A stretch of 41,830 nucleotides of DNA, taken from contig CAIQHB010000011.1 of the NCBI GenBank assembly GCA_903871465.1, positions 1-41,830 of the forward strand, written 5' to 3'. The stretch is from an uncultured Methanosarcinales archaeon (GTDB lineage: Archaea; Halobacteriota; Methanosarcinia; Methanotrichales; Methanotrichaceae). Of the stretch, positions 32,997 through 41,143 are shown piece after piece (the stretch's first letter is position 1; every line of letters starts with the position of its first letter). Both the position numbers and the translations under genes were made by a program. The notes under the pieces are model-generated. The model worked only from the letters and a program-made list of their open reading frames with translations. It did no database searches and was not told where the DNA came from.

Positions 32997-33210
32997 ATGT
33001 TGCGCGCGTTCGCGAGGCGAAATCTGGATGCCAGGCATAAATCTCTGGCAGGCTATCGCCCTCTCGTCCTGCCCTCAAATGGGCCGGACGAATTCTGGAG
33101 ACTCTTGGGGCCAAGTGATCCTGAATTTCCCAGACTCGAATCAATTCTTGTTTTACCTTTGCGCGGATGTGATATTAATTCTGACCGAGAAGGTGACGGG
33201 TGAGCTTGAG

Positions 33211-33477
33211 ATGCTACAGCGGCACCTGGTCATACTCAAGCAGGTAGTAGAGAACGAGCCCATCGGTATCCTCAAGCTGGCGGAAGAGACAAAGATCCCC
33301 AGCCACAAGGTGCGCTATTCACTGCGTGTATTGGAACAGGAGGGCCTGATCAGAGCAACAGCACCGGGTGCAGTGACCACCAATCAAACCATATCATTTC
33401 TGAGAGAGCTGGACTCCATGATTGAAGATCTGTCCAAGAAGGCAGAGGATCTAAAGGAGATCAAGATAACGAGGTAA
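33211..33477 (+). CDS. Winged-helix regulator heading the ligase-like/SplB unit
   Basis: 88 residues from ATG 33211, which has GGTGA 7 nt upstream; GTG 33193 is an alternative, and the longer frame from 33028 is not supported. Winged-helix core: ILKQVVENEPIGILKLAEET, then HKVRYSLRVLEQEGLIRATA and GAVTTNQTISFLREL, ending in a Lys/Glu-rich helix. TGATATTAATT near 33168 may be the TATA element. The stop is directly followed by the ATG of the ligase-like gene, so translation is coupled and the protein may regulate the unit. Similar small regulators occur widely in methanogens. Confidence 0.75.
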   Translation: MLQRHLVILKQVVENEPIGILKLAEETKIPSHKVRYSLRVLEQEGLIRATAPGAVTTNQTISFLRELDSMIEDLSKKAEDLKEIKITR

Positions 33478-34779
33478 ATGCTCTACTGCCAAATTGCCCA
33501 GGCCCTGCAAGACATCTCCCAGGCTCCACGCAGCCGGAAGGTCGATCTGACGGCACGCCATCTGGCAGATCAAGACCCAGAGATGCTCTGCCCAACAGTG
33601 CGGCTCCTTTTGGGCGAGCTCTGGATGCCCTGGGAAGAAAGGGAGATGGGAATAGGCCCCGAAGCGCTGATGACGGCACTGGCCGAGGTATCCGAGGACG
33701 ACGTTCCCCTGCTTCGAGAAGGAATGGGTGAGATGGGGTTGGTCGCGGAGGCGGCACTGCGCCGGAAAGGGCAGCACTCGCTTTGCAGCGAGCCCTTGCA
33801 GGCCCTATCTGTCTACGAGAGACTGAGACGCATCTCTCGCATGAGTGGCCATGAATCCGAACAGCGGAAGAATGCCTTCCTGAGAGGCCTATTCTTGGAG
33901 GCAACCCCCCAGGAGGGAAAGTACATCGCCCGCACAGCTCTCAGAAATATGCTGGCCGGCGTCGGGCATAAGACCATGCTTGCCGCTCTAATCCAGGCCT
34001 TACACTGCGATCAAGACCGGGTCTTAAGGGCTTACAACCTCTTGCCCGATCCGGGAAGTATCGCATGCATGGCCCTCAATTCCGGCCTGGAAGGAATAAG
34101 CGTACAGCCCAAGACCCCCATCAATTTCATGATAATTCGCTCCTGCAGGGCACCAGAATTCAGATGCGAGAGCCGGGTGTTTGCCTATCTTCCCAAGTAT
34201 CCAGGCTTAAGGGTGCAGGTTCATAAATCAAAAGCTGAAGCCCTCATATTCACTTCCAGGCTTCGCAACATCGCCATGGACCTGAACGGCCTATCACAGT
34301 CGCTCAGCGCCATAGAAGAAGACTTCATTGTAGATGCAAATCTCATCGGCTTTCAGGAGGGCAAGATATGCAGCCAGGCTGAGATGGTGAAGTACATCAA
34401 TCGAGGCCGCCTTTCTCGCAGAAGCCAAATATCGCCCGCGCTCTTGGTCTACGACCTGATCTATCTGGCAGGGGAGGACGTTTGCAACCGCACCTATCTG
34501 GAGAGACGAAAGAGACTGGTAGAAACACTTGGGGGACCCAAAGCCCTGCCCTTCCGGGGCATATCTCCCGCTGAAGAGAAGCTTCTGGAGAACAAGGGGG
34601 CAGTTCAAGATTACCTCGCCCTGGTGAGCGAGAACGGAGGCAAAGGGTTGATGGCGCGCGATCTCCAGGCCGCTTACTGCCCGGGTTTAGGCTCCGGATA
34701 TGACTTCATAATTAGAGCCGAGAAGACAATAGCTGCCATAATCATGTCACCTGAAAGCCCTGGCAAGAGATCAGGATGA
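33478..34779 (+). CDS. Degenerate ATP-dependent DNA-ligase-like protein, no OB domain
   Basis: 433 residues. Residues 1-~185 follow the DNA-binding domain of archaeal/eukaryal LigI-type ligases (VYERLRRISRMSGHESEQRK, FLRGLFLEATPQEGKYIART, GVGHKTMLAAL). The adenylation domain follows, but its motifs are altered. Motif I reads PKYPGLRVQVHK (KYPG, 240-243) instead of KYDG, keeping Lys240. Motif III reads VDANLIGF in place of DGEIV, losing Glu. Motif IV is GKGLMARD in place of EGLMxK. The motif V lysines are not evident. YDLIYLAGEDVCNRTYLERR matches the usual inter-motif segment. The protein ends right after motif V, lacking the C-terminal OB domain that encloses DNA. It probably binds nicked or damaged DNA without sealing it. 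The frame is clean, so it is under selection rather than decaying. Confidence 0.75.
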   Translation: MLYCQIAQALQDISQAPRSRKVDLTARHLADQDPEMLCPTVRLLLGELWMPWEEREMGIGPEALMTALAEVSEDDVPLLREGMGEMGLVAEAALRRKGQHSLCSEPLQALSVYERLRRISRMSGHESEQRKNAFLRGLFLEATPQEGKYIARTALRNMLAGVGHKTMLAALIQALHCDQDRVLRAYNLLPDPGSIACMALNSGLEGISVQPKTPINFMIIRSCRAPEFRCESRVFAYLPKYPGLRVQVHKSKAEALIFTSRLRNIAMDLNGLSQSLSAIEEDFIVDANLIGFQEGKICSQAEMVKYINRGRLSRRSQISPALLVYDLIYLAGEDVCNRTYLERRKRLVETLGGPKALPFRGISPAEEKLLENKGAVQDYLALVSENGGKGLMARDLQAAYCPGLGSGYDFIIRAEKTIAAIIMSPESPGKRSG

Positions 34780-34780
34780 G

Positions 34781-35698
34781 TTGGGAGCATATCCGACGCA
34801 GATGATTCTCAGACCATTTGACCCCTGGAACAGCCCGTTATGCACCTGTCCACCCAAGATGAGCCTTAATCCCTATACAGGATGCCCGCATGGCTGCATT
34901 TACTGCTATGCCTCGTCCTATATCCCCCGCTTTCAAGAATGCCGTCCCAAAGTCGATCTTCTAAGACGGCTGGAAAAAGAATCGGCAAAGATCGAGCCTG
35001 ACACACTCGTGGCCATGTCTAACAGCTCTGACCCCTATCCGCCAATGGAAAAGGAGTTCCGCCTGAGCCGAGGATGCTTAAAGATATTGAAAAGAAGGGA
35101 TTGCCGTGTTCAGGTGGTGACAAAATCAGATTTAGTGGCAGAGGATGCGGATTTGCTGGCCGGCATGAGGGCCACGGTGGCGGTTACTGTAACCACACTG
35201 AAGGACGCGATTTGCCGAAAGCTGGAACCAGGAGCTGCATTGCCCGGAAAGCGCCTTGATGCCATGACGATCCTGGCGGATTGGGGTGTCCCCGTCTCGG
35301 CCCGCATCGACCCCATCATACCCGGCATAAACGATTACGAGATTGAGGATTTAGTCTATGCAGTAGTTCAAGCCGGGGCCAGGCACATAGTCTCATCCAC
35401 CTATAAAGCCCGGCCTGGCAACGTGAAAAGGATATCATCCACATTCCCGGATGCGGGAGTTGTCTTGAAGACGCTGTTCCAAAAAGGCAGCCGAGAGTCG
35501 GGAAGCCTCCTCCTCCCCAGAGAGTTGAGATGCGATCTGATGCAGAAGGTAAAAGATAATGCGAGCAAGATGGGCGTCGCCAACTCCACCTGCCGGGAAG
35601 GTTTCCCATCGGACCCAGGCACAAACTGCGATGGGTCGCATCTGTTGCCGCCCTTGCATTTCAGAGATTCACCCCGCACCAAATCGCAGTCTATTTAA
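34781..35698 (+). CDS. SplB-like radical SAM protein (COG1533)
   Basis: 305 residues from TTG 34781; ATG 34802 is an alternative start. The radical SAM cluster motif is CPHGCIYCYA (C-x3-C-x2-C, Cys 35/39/42) after LNPYTG, typical of the SplB/Rv2578c group related to spore photoproduct lyase. Further features are MSNSSDPYPPMEKEFRLSRG, VQVVTKSDLVAEDADLLAG, and SARIDPIIPGIND. Members cleave SAM to a radical; most substrates are unknown, and spore photoproduct lyase repairs a thymine dimer. It starts one base after the ligase-like gene's stop, so a shared DNA-repair role is a reasonable inference. The C-terminal ~40 residues are poorly conserved-looking. Confidence 0.85.
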   Translation: MGAYPTQMILRPFDPWNSPLCTCPPKMSLNPYTGCPHGCIYCYASSYIPRFQECRPKVDLLRRLEKESAKIEPDTLVAMSNSSDPYPPMEKEFRLSRGCLKILKRRDCRVQVVTKSDLVAEDADLLAGMRATVAVTVTTLKDAICRKLEPGAALPGKRLDAMTILADWGVPVSARIDPIIPGINDYEIEDLVYAVVQAGARHIVSSTYKARPGNVKRISSTFPDAGVVLKTLFQKGSRESGSLLLPRELRCDLMQKVKDNASKMGVANSTCREGFPSDPGTNCDGSHLLPPLHFRDSPRTKSQSI

Positions 35699-35981
35699 AA
35701 TATAGATATTATATGTCCAAATATTGTAGACCAAACTGAAAAATATAAATACAACAGACTGCCGGCAGGTCACGATCCGCTATTTTCGGCCGGCCACCGC
35801 CTCAGGGAGGAGGTTGAGCGGAAAGACATAAATGCGATGCCGTCCCACAATAATGGTCTTTGGCCATGAAAGTCTATTTATATGAAGAATAACTAGACTT
35901 CACGACAATTCTTCTCAAAAGGGAGGATGTTCAAGCTACAGTCATAAGTGCTATGCACAAGAGTAAAAGGAGGTATTCAAT
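35699..35981. other. Intergenic with promoters
   Basis: AAAATATAAATACAAC (about 35741-35756) and CTATTTATATG (35874-35884) are TATA-like. The second suits the surface protein at 35982, leaving a leader of about 70 nt. An inverted repeat with CCGGC/GCCGG words occurs near 35762-35798. No gene is seen. Confidence 0.45.
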
Positions 35982-36818
35982 ATGAGGAAAGTTCTGGCTA
36001 TTACCGTGGCCCTCATGATGGCAGCTATCATTCTAATGCCTGCTCTGGGGTACACTGATCAAAGTGCAGGAAATCAATCCTACACAGCAACATCTGCAGG
36101 AAGAGTCAATTACAGCTTGTCAACAGGAGTTCCCGCTCATAATCTGACAGAAAATATGGTGATAAACAAGTTTTCGGTTCATACACCATCCGTTCAGAGC
36201 ACCAGGGTTGCCTATTCATTTAAGCAAGGTACGGTCACGCCTTACTCATTCAATCTCGTAGGAGTCAATAATGCCCAGAGAGAGGGCTATCAAAACAAGA
36301 AGGCGACCGCAGTCTTAGGCAGCGATGCAAAGACCGCAGAGACTACTGGCGTGCCCGCAACTGCCACCACTCCGGCCGCTGCCGCCACACCCGTTGTTGA
36401 GACTCCCGTCGCCAATGTGACAGTTGCGCCCGTTGTAGCTGCACCCAAATTCACCATCGAAGGCATGGCCTTCAATGATATGAATGGAAACGGCACCATG
36501 GATAACAACGAAACCGGCCTCGCCGACTGGACTGTTAACCTGGAGCAGCCAGCAGGAATGGTCGTCAAGAGCGCTAACACCACCATGGATGGCAAGTTCG
36601 TCTTCTCTGATCTGTCTGCTGGAGAGTATGTCGTCTCCGAAGTTCTCAAGACGGGCTATAAACTTGTGTCCCCGGCTGAGGGCAAGTTCACAGAAAGCAT
36701 TACTGATAAGAGCGTAACAGGATTGGTATTCGCCAACCAGGCTGTGGCACCAGTTGTTGTACCAAGCAACGTCACAACTCCTGACAATACCACACCGATT
36801 AACGCAACATCAGCCTGA
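35982..36818 (+). CDS. Surface protein with an SdrD B-like (calcium-binding) domain
   Basis: 278 residues, AAAGGAGG 8 nt before ATG 35982. Signal peptide MRKVLAITVALMMAAIILMP. An N-terminal region with Ser/Thr-rich strands (to ~110) is followed by a Thr/Ala/Pro/Val-rich linker (VPATATTPAAAATPVVETPV). Then comes one SdrD B-type repeat (IEGMAFNDMNGNGTMDNNET, then GEYVVSEVLKTGYKLVSP) in which DMNGNGTMDNNE is the calcium loop, and a second Thr/Pro-rich tail. Probably a cell-surface or sheath protein. The linker is a likely site of O-glycosylation, by analogy. Confidence 0.8.
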   Translation: MRKVLAITVALMMAAIILMPALGYTDQSAGNQSYTATSAGRVNYSLSTGVPAHNLTENMVINKFSVHTPSVQSTRVAYSFKQGTVTPYSFNLVGVNNAQREGYQNKKATAVLGSDAKTAETTGVPATATTPAAAATPVVETPVANVTVAPVVAAPKFTIEGMAFNDMNGNGTMDNNETGLADWTVNLEQPAGMVVKSANTTMDGKFVFSDLSAGEYVVSEVLKTGYKLVSPAEGKFTESITDKSVTGLVFANQAVAPVVVPSNVTTPDNTTPINATSA

Positions 36819-36896
36819 GCTCCAGCTAGTGCAGCTCCAGTCAGCGCTGCTACAGCTTGCTTGAGACTGTAAATAATAACAGGGAGAAAACGAGGC

Positions 36897-36930
36897 CCCC
36901 GGAATTCCGGGGTGCAACTTTTCTTTTTTC
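36897..36930 (+). terminator. Hairpin terminator after the surface protein gene
   Basis: A perfect 16-bp palindrome CCCCGGAATTCCGGGG (36897-36912) is followed by TTTTCTTTTTT. It is well placed between the gene ending at 36818 and the one starting at 37001. Confidence 0.7.
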
Positions 36931-37000
36931 AATGAAGTTTCAACCAAAGATCTTTCATAGATTGAATGAGCATAGATTACAAAAGAGTCGGGGGATATTT

Positions 37001-37429
37001 ATGAGATTTGTTGCTATATTGATATTGTCAGCCCTATTCTTGACGCTGCCGGTAGAACCGGTCCTTGCCATAGGGCTAAATGATAACGGCCACTACATGG
37101 CGAGAAATGCATTAGAAGCCTATTGTGTGAATCAAGGTGGATACCCCAAAGATGGAAACTGCTATTTCCCTGATGGTGGCTACTGCGAACTAAGAAGCTT
37201 CTACAACGGAACCTGTCCGGGAAAAGCATACTACGAGCAGGGCATATGGATGGCAGAGGCCTACAACTTCTTGAATGGAGGATCCGGTTCTTCCTATATA
37301 CCGTATTACGCGCCCTATAATACGTACCCGAATATGTACCAGAACGGCAATGCTTATTGGAATCAGAACAATAACGCCTATTACTACCAGCCAACCTATG
37401 CACCGGGATACGGTATGCAGTGGCCTTGA
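37001..37429 (+). CDS. Secreted DUF333-type protein with Tyr/Asn/Pro-rich tail
   Basis: 142 residues from ATG 37001, with CGGGGGA 6 nt upstream; upstream codons to 36857 run through a terminator and are rejected. Signal peptide MRFVAILILSALFLTLPVEP. A DUF333-like core follows (ALEAYCVNQGGYPKDGNCYF, then PDGGYCELRSFYNGTCPG), whose four Cys probably form disulfides as in short hemolysin-annotated proteins. The tail is extremely rich in Tyr, Asn and Pro (YIPYYAPYNTYPNMYQNGNA). Function unknown; likely an envelope or sheath component. Confidence 0.75.
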   Translation: MRFVAILILSALFLTLPVEPVLAIGLNDNGHYMARNALEAYCVNQGGYPKDGNCYFPDGGYCELRSFYNGTCPGKAYYEQGIWMAEAYNFLNGGSGSSYIPYYAPYNTYPNMYQNGNAYWNQNNNAYYYQPTYAPGYGMQWP

Positions 37430-37448
37430 TATGAATCAGGAAAAAAAT

Positions 37449-37478
37449 CGAAGGGGCCCCTAATATCGGCCTCTCGAA
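37449..37478. terminator. Possible bidirectional terminator between convergent genes
   Basis: AGGGGCCCCT (37452-37461) is a palindrome close to both stop codons, with A-rich sequence before it. The T run is weak. Confidence 0.35.
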
Positions 37479-37483
37479 TCAAA

Positions 37484-38143
37484 TTATATCAATATCTCCT
37501 GTTTGAACTTCTCGAAACTTATCTCATCGATGAACTCGCCCAGACGCTGCTTCTTGGCATGGTCCTTGTAATAGATGATTATTCGGTCGATTAGAGACAA
37601 AACCTCTTCGTCGGAAAGATTCTCCGCCAGCATCTGGCCAAGCCTTGGCTTGACGCCGCTGCTTCCGCCTACAAGAAGCCTCCATCCCTTAGAGGTTCCA
37701 ATCAAGCCAATATCCTTCACGACAGGCTCTGCGCAGGAGTTGGCGCATCCGGATACACCAATTTTAAACTTCCAGGGAAGCTGCATCCCATGATACAGTT
37801 CGTCCAGCTTCAAGCCTACTCCTACAGAATCCTGCTGGCCGCGCTTGCAGAAGGTGGTTCCTGGACATATCTTGACGCTGCGAACGCATAGACCGATGGC
37901 AGCTCCGGCCTTCATGCCCAGGTCCTTCCAGGCATCATCAATGTCCTTCGGATCTATCCCTACAATGGCGATCCTCTGTGCCGAGGTGATCTTGAGGACC
38001 TTGGCATGATACTTCTCAGCCACATCAGCGATCTTTCGAAGGCCGGCGGGATCGATTATGCCGCCTGCAATATGGGGGGCGATAGCAAAGGTTTCCTTGT
38101 CCCTCTGCACAATGGCGCCCTTTTCCAGAATGTCTTTGCTCAT
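37484..38143 (-). CDS. Small siroheme sulfite/nitrite-reductase-like protein
   Basis: 219 residues from ATG 38143 (MSKDILEKGA); the longer open frame to 38356 covers the promoter. A ferredoxin-like half-domain (ETFAIAPHIAGGIIDPAGLR, KITSAQRIAIVGI) precedes the siroheme/[4Fe-4S] site: CPGTTFC (Cys93, Cys99) and SGCANSCAEP (Cys133, Cys137), i.e. C-x5-C...C-x3-C. This is the pattern of the small assimilatory or Dsr-like proteins of methanogens. A one-domain enzyme of this size may reduce sulfite or another small anion, or act in cofactor chemistry. TTTATATTATCC on the minus strand near 38185-38196 is a good TATA box. Confidence 0.85.
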   Translation of the reverse strand: MSKDILEKGAIVQRDKETFAIAPHIAGGIIDPAGLRKIADVAEKYHAKVLKITSAQRIAIVGIDPKDIDDAWKDLGMKAGAAIGLCVRSVKICPGTTFCKRGQQDSVGVGLKLDELYHGMQLPWKFKIGVSGCANSCAEPVVKDIGLIGTSKGWRLLVGGSSGVKPRLGQMLAENLSDEEVLSLIDRIIIYYKDHAKKQRLGEFIDEISFEKFKQEILI

Positions 38144-38310
38144 GTTCTCTGGCTCCGGTTTATTAACATACCTAATGCAGCCGGATAATATAAAATGATG
38201 TTGGCATTTTGGTGAGAAGAAGAAAAATAGATGTTCAAATGAAAAATGCAGTCCGAATGGCAAGACAAATTTAAAAAAGTGGAAATACGCCTCAAACCGC
38301 CGGTTCGAGA

Positions 38311-38745
38311 CTAATTTACTAGACCCAAGGCGATATTTCTTCCCAGTAAGAAGCACTTTTCTATATCTTCTTTTGTGGGAACCTGAACGGCTGTGGTTCC
38401 GGGCTCAATCACTTTCATGCCGAAGGACTTCATGCGAATAATGAGAGTGGGAACGCCCTCTCCGCTCCACCCGAAAGAGCCGAAGGCGACTCCGATTCTT
38501 CCCTTCAGATCAAGCTTTGCCAGCTCTTTCAGGAACGGGTCCATGGCCTTGATCAGCTTGTAGTTGTAGGTCGAGCCCCCCAGTGCTATAGCCTGGGCAT
38601 CCTTAACATCTTCGAGTGAGGCATCATAGGCGTCTTTCAGTACTACCTCAACTCCCGGAATGGTCATGGCTCCGTTCGAAATGGCTTCTGCCATCGTTTT
38701 GGTCCTTCCCAGACCGCTCGCATAAATTATTGCCATCTTTGGCAT
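38311..38745 (-). CDS. Flavodoxin-domain protein
   Basis: 144 residues from ATG 38745. The start MPKMAIIYASGLGRTKTMAE gives a flavodoxin first strand and FMN phosphate loop (S-G-L-G-R-T, less canonical than T-x-T-G-N-T). IALGGSTYNYKL and GVAFGSFGWSGEG are the two FMN ring loops. The latter is typical of the C-terminal domain of F420H2 oxidase/A-type flavoproteins, so it may be a free-standing FprA-like flavodoxin domain. It lies 167 bp upstream of the sulfite-reductase-like gene on the same strand and could be its electron donor. AGTTATAAAATGC upstream is its TATA box. Confidence 0.85.
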   Translation of the reverse strand: MPKMAIIYASGLGRTKTMAEAISNGAMTIPGVEVVLKDAYDASLEDVKDAQAIALGGSTYNYKLIKAMDPFLKELAKLDLKGRIGVAFGSFGWSGEGVPTLIIRMKSFGMKVIEPGTTAVQVPTKEDIEKCFLLGRNIALGLVN

Positions 38746-38973
38746 ATGAATTCCTCAAAACAATCTTGACTGCATTTTATAACTAATTTATGGTGAGAAT
38801 AATAGAATGATGGCTTTAGTGAACTGAACAAAATCACAATAAGACCAGACCACCGCAACCAATGGCAGCAACGGAACGGACAGGATTTCGGGATTGTCAC
38901 GAGGTAGCTGTAGAGGAGCCAAATTGAGTCAATTTCTCGGGCTCAGTTCCTCGACAGCATCACTCTCTGGACA
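38746..38973. other. Intergenic
   Basis: It contains the flavodoxin promoter (minus strand). No gene is recognised; the open frames here are shadows of chaB. Confidence 0.4.
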
Positions 38974-39267
38974 TCATGCGTGTGCCTTAGCCTGCAAGGA
39001 GGCCCCACTGGACCTGCTCTTTCGGTGGCGCGAGCGCTTTCCTGTGATATCTTCGCTCTTTACCCACTCACCCGTCTCATCGTCCTTCTCGTACTGCTCT
39101 TTCACGGCCGACCAGGCAGATTCGTGAGATGCCTTCTCGCGCGCTGCTTCATCGGTATTCTCTAAGTCATCCCAGCAGCTATTATAAGCCTTCATGTAAA
39201 GGGCTTTAGCGCGGCTGGGCAGATTTCGCACGCTTTTGGGCAGCTCGCTTACTCTCTCGTATGCCAT
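38974..39267 (-). CDS. ChaB-family protein
   Basis: 97 residues from ATG 39267, with a strong AGGAGGTGT ribosome site; the open frame to 39372 is upstream read-through. The ChaB pattern is complete: MAYERVSELPKSVRNLPSRA, then YMKAYNSCWDDL and HESAWSAVKEQYEKDDETGE. A basic Ser/Arg/Lys tail follows (GKRSRHRKSRSSGASLQAKA), perhaps nucleic-acid binding. ChaB was named as a regulator of cation transport but its biochemistry is unclear. It is a single gene here. Confidence 0.85.
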   Translation of the reverse strand: MAYERVSELPKSVRNLPSRAKALYMKAYNSCWDDLENTDEAAREKASHESAWSAVKEQYEKDDETGEWVKSEDITGKRSRHRKSRSSGASLQAKAHA

Positions 39268-39518
39268 CAATACACCTCCTGTTGATGTTTGAGCATTGAT
39301 AACCTTCTTACTATGATGATCCTGGTTAAAAGGTTTTGGGGTCAGAGCCCCGGGTGATGTGACCCTCGGCAATAAATCCCCGTTTTAGCCCATGGTGCGA
39401 TCGGGGCAGACAAAAAAGATCAGTGGCCGGCGGCCTTTATGCGCGGCAGCCCCGGGCCCGGATAAGATCTGGCGAATGACTTCTTTTGCCTGGCATATCT
39501 AGGAATCCTAGTATCTCT
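39268..39518. other. Intergenic
   Basis: No gene is seen. A GGCCGGCGGCC-type GC-rich palindrome lies near 39425-39436. Confidence 0.35.
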
Positions 39519-40346
39519 TCATCTTCTGCCGTTCCTCATCTTATCGAGCCTTGCCTGGGCTGCCTTCATATCTGCGGCCTGCTTCTCTTTGGCGGCTAAT
39601 GCATTGTTCTTTGCAGTCTCTGCCAGGGTTGGGGTCGCGGCCGCTGGCGTGCTCGGGGCGGGATTAGCCACAGCAGTCTCGTTAGCGGGAGCTGTAGTTG
39701 TCTCCGCTGAAACTGGAGCGACTGTAGATGCAGTAGCGACAGTAGTATCAGGGCAATAGCCAGGGCTTAGTGGTGTGACGCCTTCGTTTGGAGTTATGGT
39801 CAGATTGCCAAGGAAATCTGCCATGGTCTCCTCTGGCAAGCTCCCATCCATCACTACCACAGCAGCGGTCTGGTTCGTGGGCTGATATGCCGCAAATATC
39901 TGGTTTGCCATCTGTCCCCAAATAGCTGGACGGCCGCTGATAGCCAGCAGAGTATCACTGTAATTCGCTTTCAATATTGCCGGATCAGAGGCTGCCAGCA
40001 GAGTTTTCAGTGCTCCAGTCTCAAGCAATGCTTGGGGGGTCTGGCAGGGATAGAGGAGATAAAGACTGACTTTGCTCCCGTTCAGGAGAATAGATGCCTT
40101 CACATCTCTTCCACTAGTGTAATTCAAGACCTGCAAGGTATCTGCTTCCACGTTCACTCGAGAAGGCAAGATATAAGCAAGCTCTGCATAATTGTTCATT
40201 TTATCGCTCATAGGCATTGTTATGCGAGTGAGATTATCACTCTGGGATGCAGCCGGAAGCGCTGTCATAAGCCCAAGCGTGATGCAGCAAAACAGCAACA
40301 ATATCCCTAAAGGTGCCGATCTGCAAGACATAATCGCAAATTTCAT
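39519..40346 (-). CDS. Secreted protein with Thr/Ala/Pro linker and basic helical tail
   Basis: 275 residues from ATG 40346, with GAGGTGG 5 nt upstream; ATG/GTG at 40355 lies inside that ribosome site. Signal peptide APLGILLLFCCITLGLMTAL. The mature core (~40-195) has mixed strands and helices (ELAYILPSRVNVEADTLQVL, AIWGQMANQIFAAY, TAAVVVMDGSLP). A Thr/Ala/Val linker and a Lys/Ala/Arg helix (ALAAKEKQAADMKAAQARLD) follow. Family unknown; the design resembles other surface proteins of this window (35982). The basic helical end may bind an acidic partner. Confidence 0.65.
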   Translation of the reverse strand: MKFAIMSCRSAPLGILLLFCCITLGLMTALPAASQSDNLTRITMPMSDKMNNYAELAYILPSRVNVEADTLQVLNYTSGRDVKASILLNGSKVSLYLLYPCQTPQALLETGALKTLLAASDPAILKANYSDTLLAISGRPAIWGQMANQIFAAYQPTNQTAAVVVMDGSLPEETMADFLGNLTITPNEGVTPLSPGYCPDTTVATASTVAPVSAETTTAPANETAVANPAPSTPAAATPTLAETAKNNALAAKEKQAADMKAAQARLDKMRNGRR

Positions 40347-40608
40347 CCAATCCACCTCATTGCTAGTTATTGGTTTTTATATCCTTTCGATGACGTCTGA
40401 TTATTTGGTCGCGTTTATAACTCTCTAACTATATAGCGTTTTCCAGATTCGTCTTGCAGAACTCCGCATATTTTGGCCCGCTTTTCTTCCGGCAGCGGCG
40501 GCTGCGATACGATAATATACCTGAAACCCGGAGTCCCTGATATTGTGCGAGCATTCCCCTGATGCGATTTGGGGATATTATAAGTGCACGAACGGGAGGA
40601 AAACAGCA

Positions 40609-41076
40609 GTGAAATCAACTTCAAAGATGTTTTATCTTGCGGCAGCTTTACTGGTTTTATCATTTGGTGCCAAAGCCTCGGTTGTCGTAAATGAGATGGA
40701 ACTGAATCCACCTGCAGGAGGAGCTGATTGGGTCGAGCTCTACAACTCGGGCAATGACAGCGTGGACATCAGCGGATGGACCACTACCATCACCGACGGC
40801 AGCTGGCAAGGCAAATTCCCGGCAGTTCCAGCGGGAACGATATTGCCCCCTCTGGGGTTCTATGTTCTAAACGGCCAATCTTCCTGGAATCATGATAACG
40901 GCGGATATGCCACACTCTACAGCGCATCCGGCGAAATCGTGGATAAGACGGCCACACGCACGGACTTTCTAGGCAACGACTTCACCTATGGCAGGCATCC
41001 GGATGGGCACGATACAAACACCGATGGCGATTGGGGCCTCGGTTCTGCCACCAAAGGAACATCAAATGTGCGCTAA
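40609..41076 (+). CDS. Secreted lamin-tail-domain protein 1
   Basis: 155 residues from GTG 40609, with GGGAGGA 8 nt upstream; the open frame from 40543 has no such site. Signal peptide (STSKMFYLAAALLVLSFGAK), then one lamin-tail (LTD) domain: VVVNEMELNPPAGGADWVEL, then YNSGNDSVDISGWTT, FYVLNGQSSW, and IVDKTATRTDF. LTDs are small Ig-like folds common in secreted nucleases and surface proteins; here the domain is alone, with no catalytic partner. Tandem with the next gene. Confidence 0.8.
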   Translation: MKSTSKMFYLAAALLVLSFGAKASVVVNEMELNPPAGGADWVELYNSGNDSVDISGWTTTITDGSWQGKFPAVPAGTILPPLGFYVLNGQSSWNHDNGGYATLYSASGEIVDKTATRTDFLGNDFTYGRHPDGHDTNTDGDWGLGSATKGTSNVR

Positions 41077-41143
41077 GGATGGCAGAGGAAAATCAATATA
41101 CAGGCAGGTAACTGAATAATATTAGTTTGGATGTGTGATAAAA

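Noticed and set aside
33478-34779. Functional replicative DNA ligase
   Set aside because: Motifs I, III and V deviate and the OB domain is absent, so a sealing ligase is unlikely; the housekeeping ligase is presumably elsewhere.
36857-37000. N-terminal extension of the DUF333-type protein
   Set aside because: It passes through a perfect hairpin terminator and lacks a ribosome site; ATG 37001 begins a clean signal peptide behind CGGGGGA.
38144-38356. N-terminal extension of the sulfite-reductase-like protein
   Set aside because: It is Phe/His-rich, covers the TATA box and does not fit the family; ATG 38143 is the natural start.
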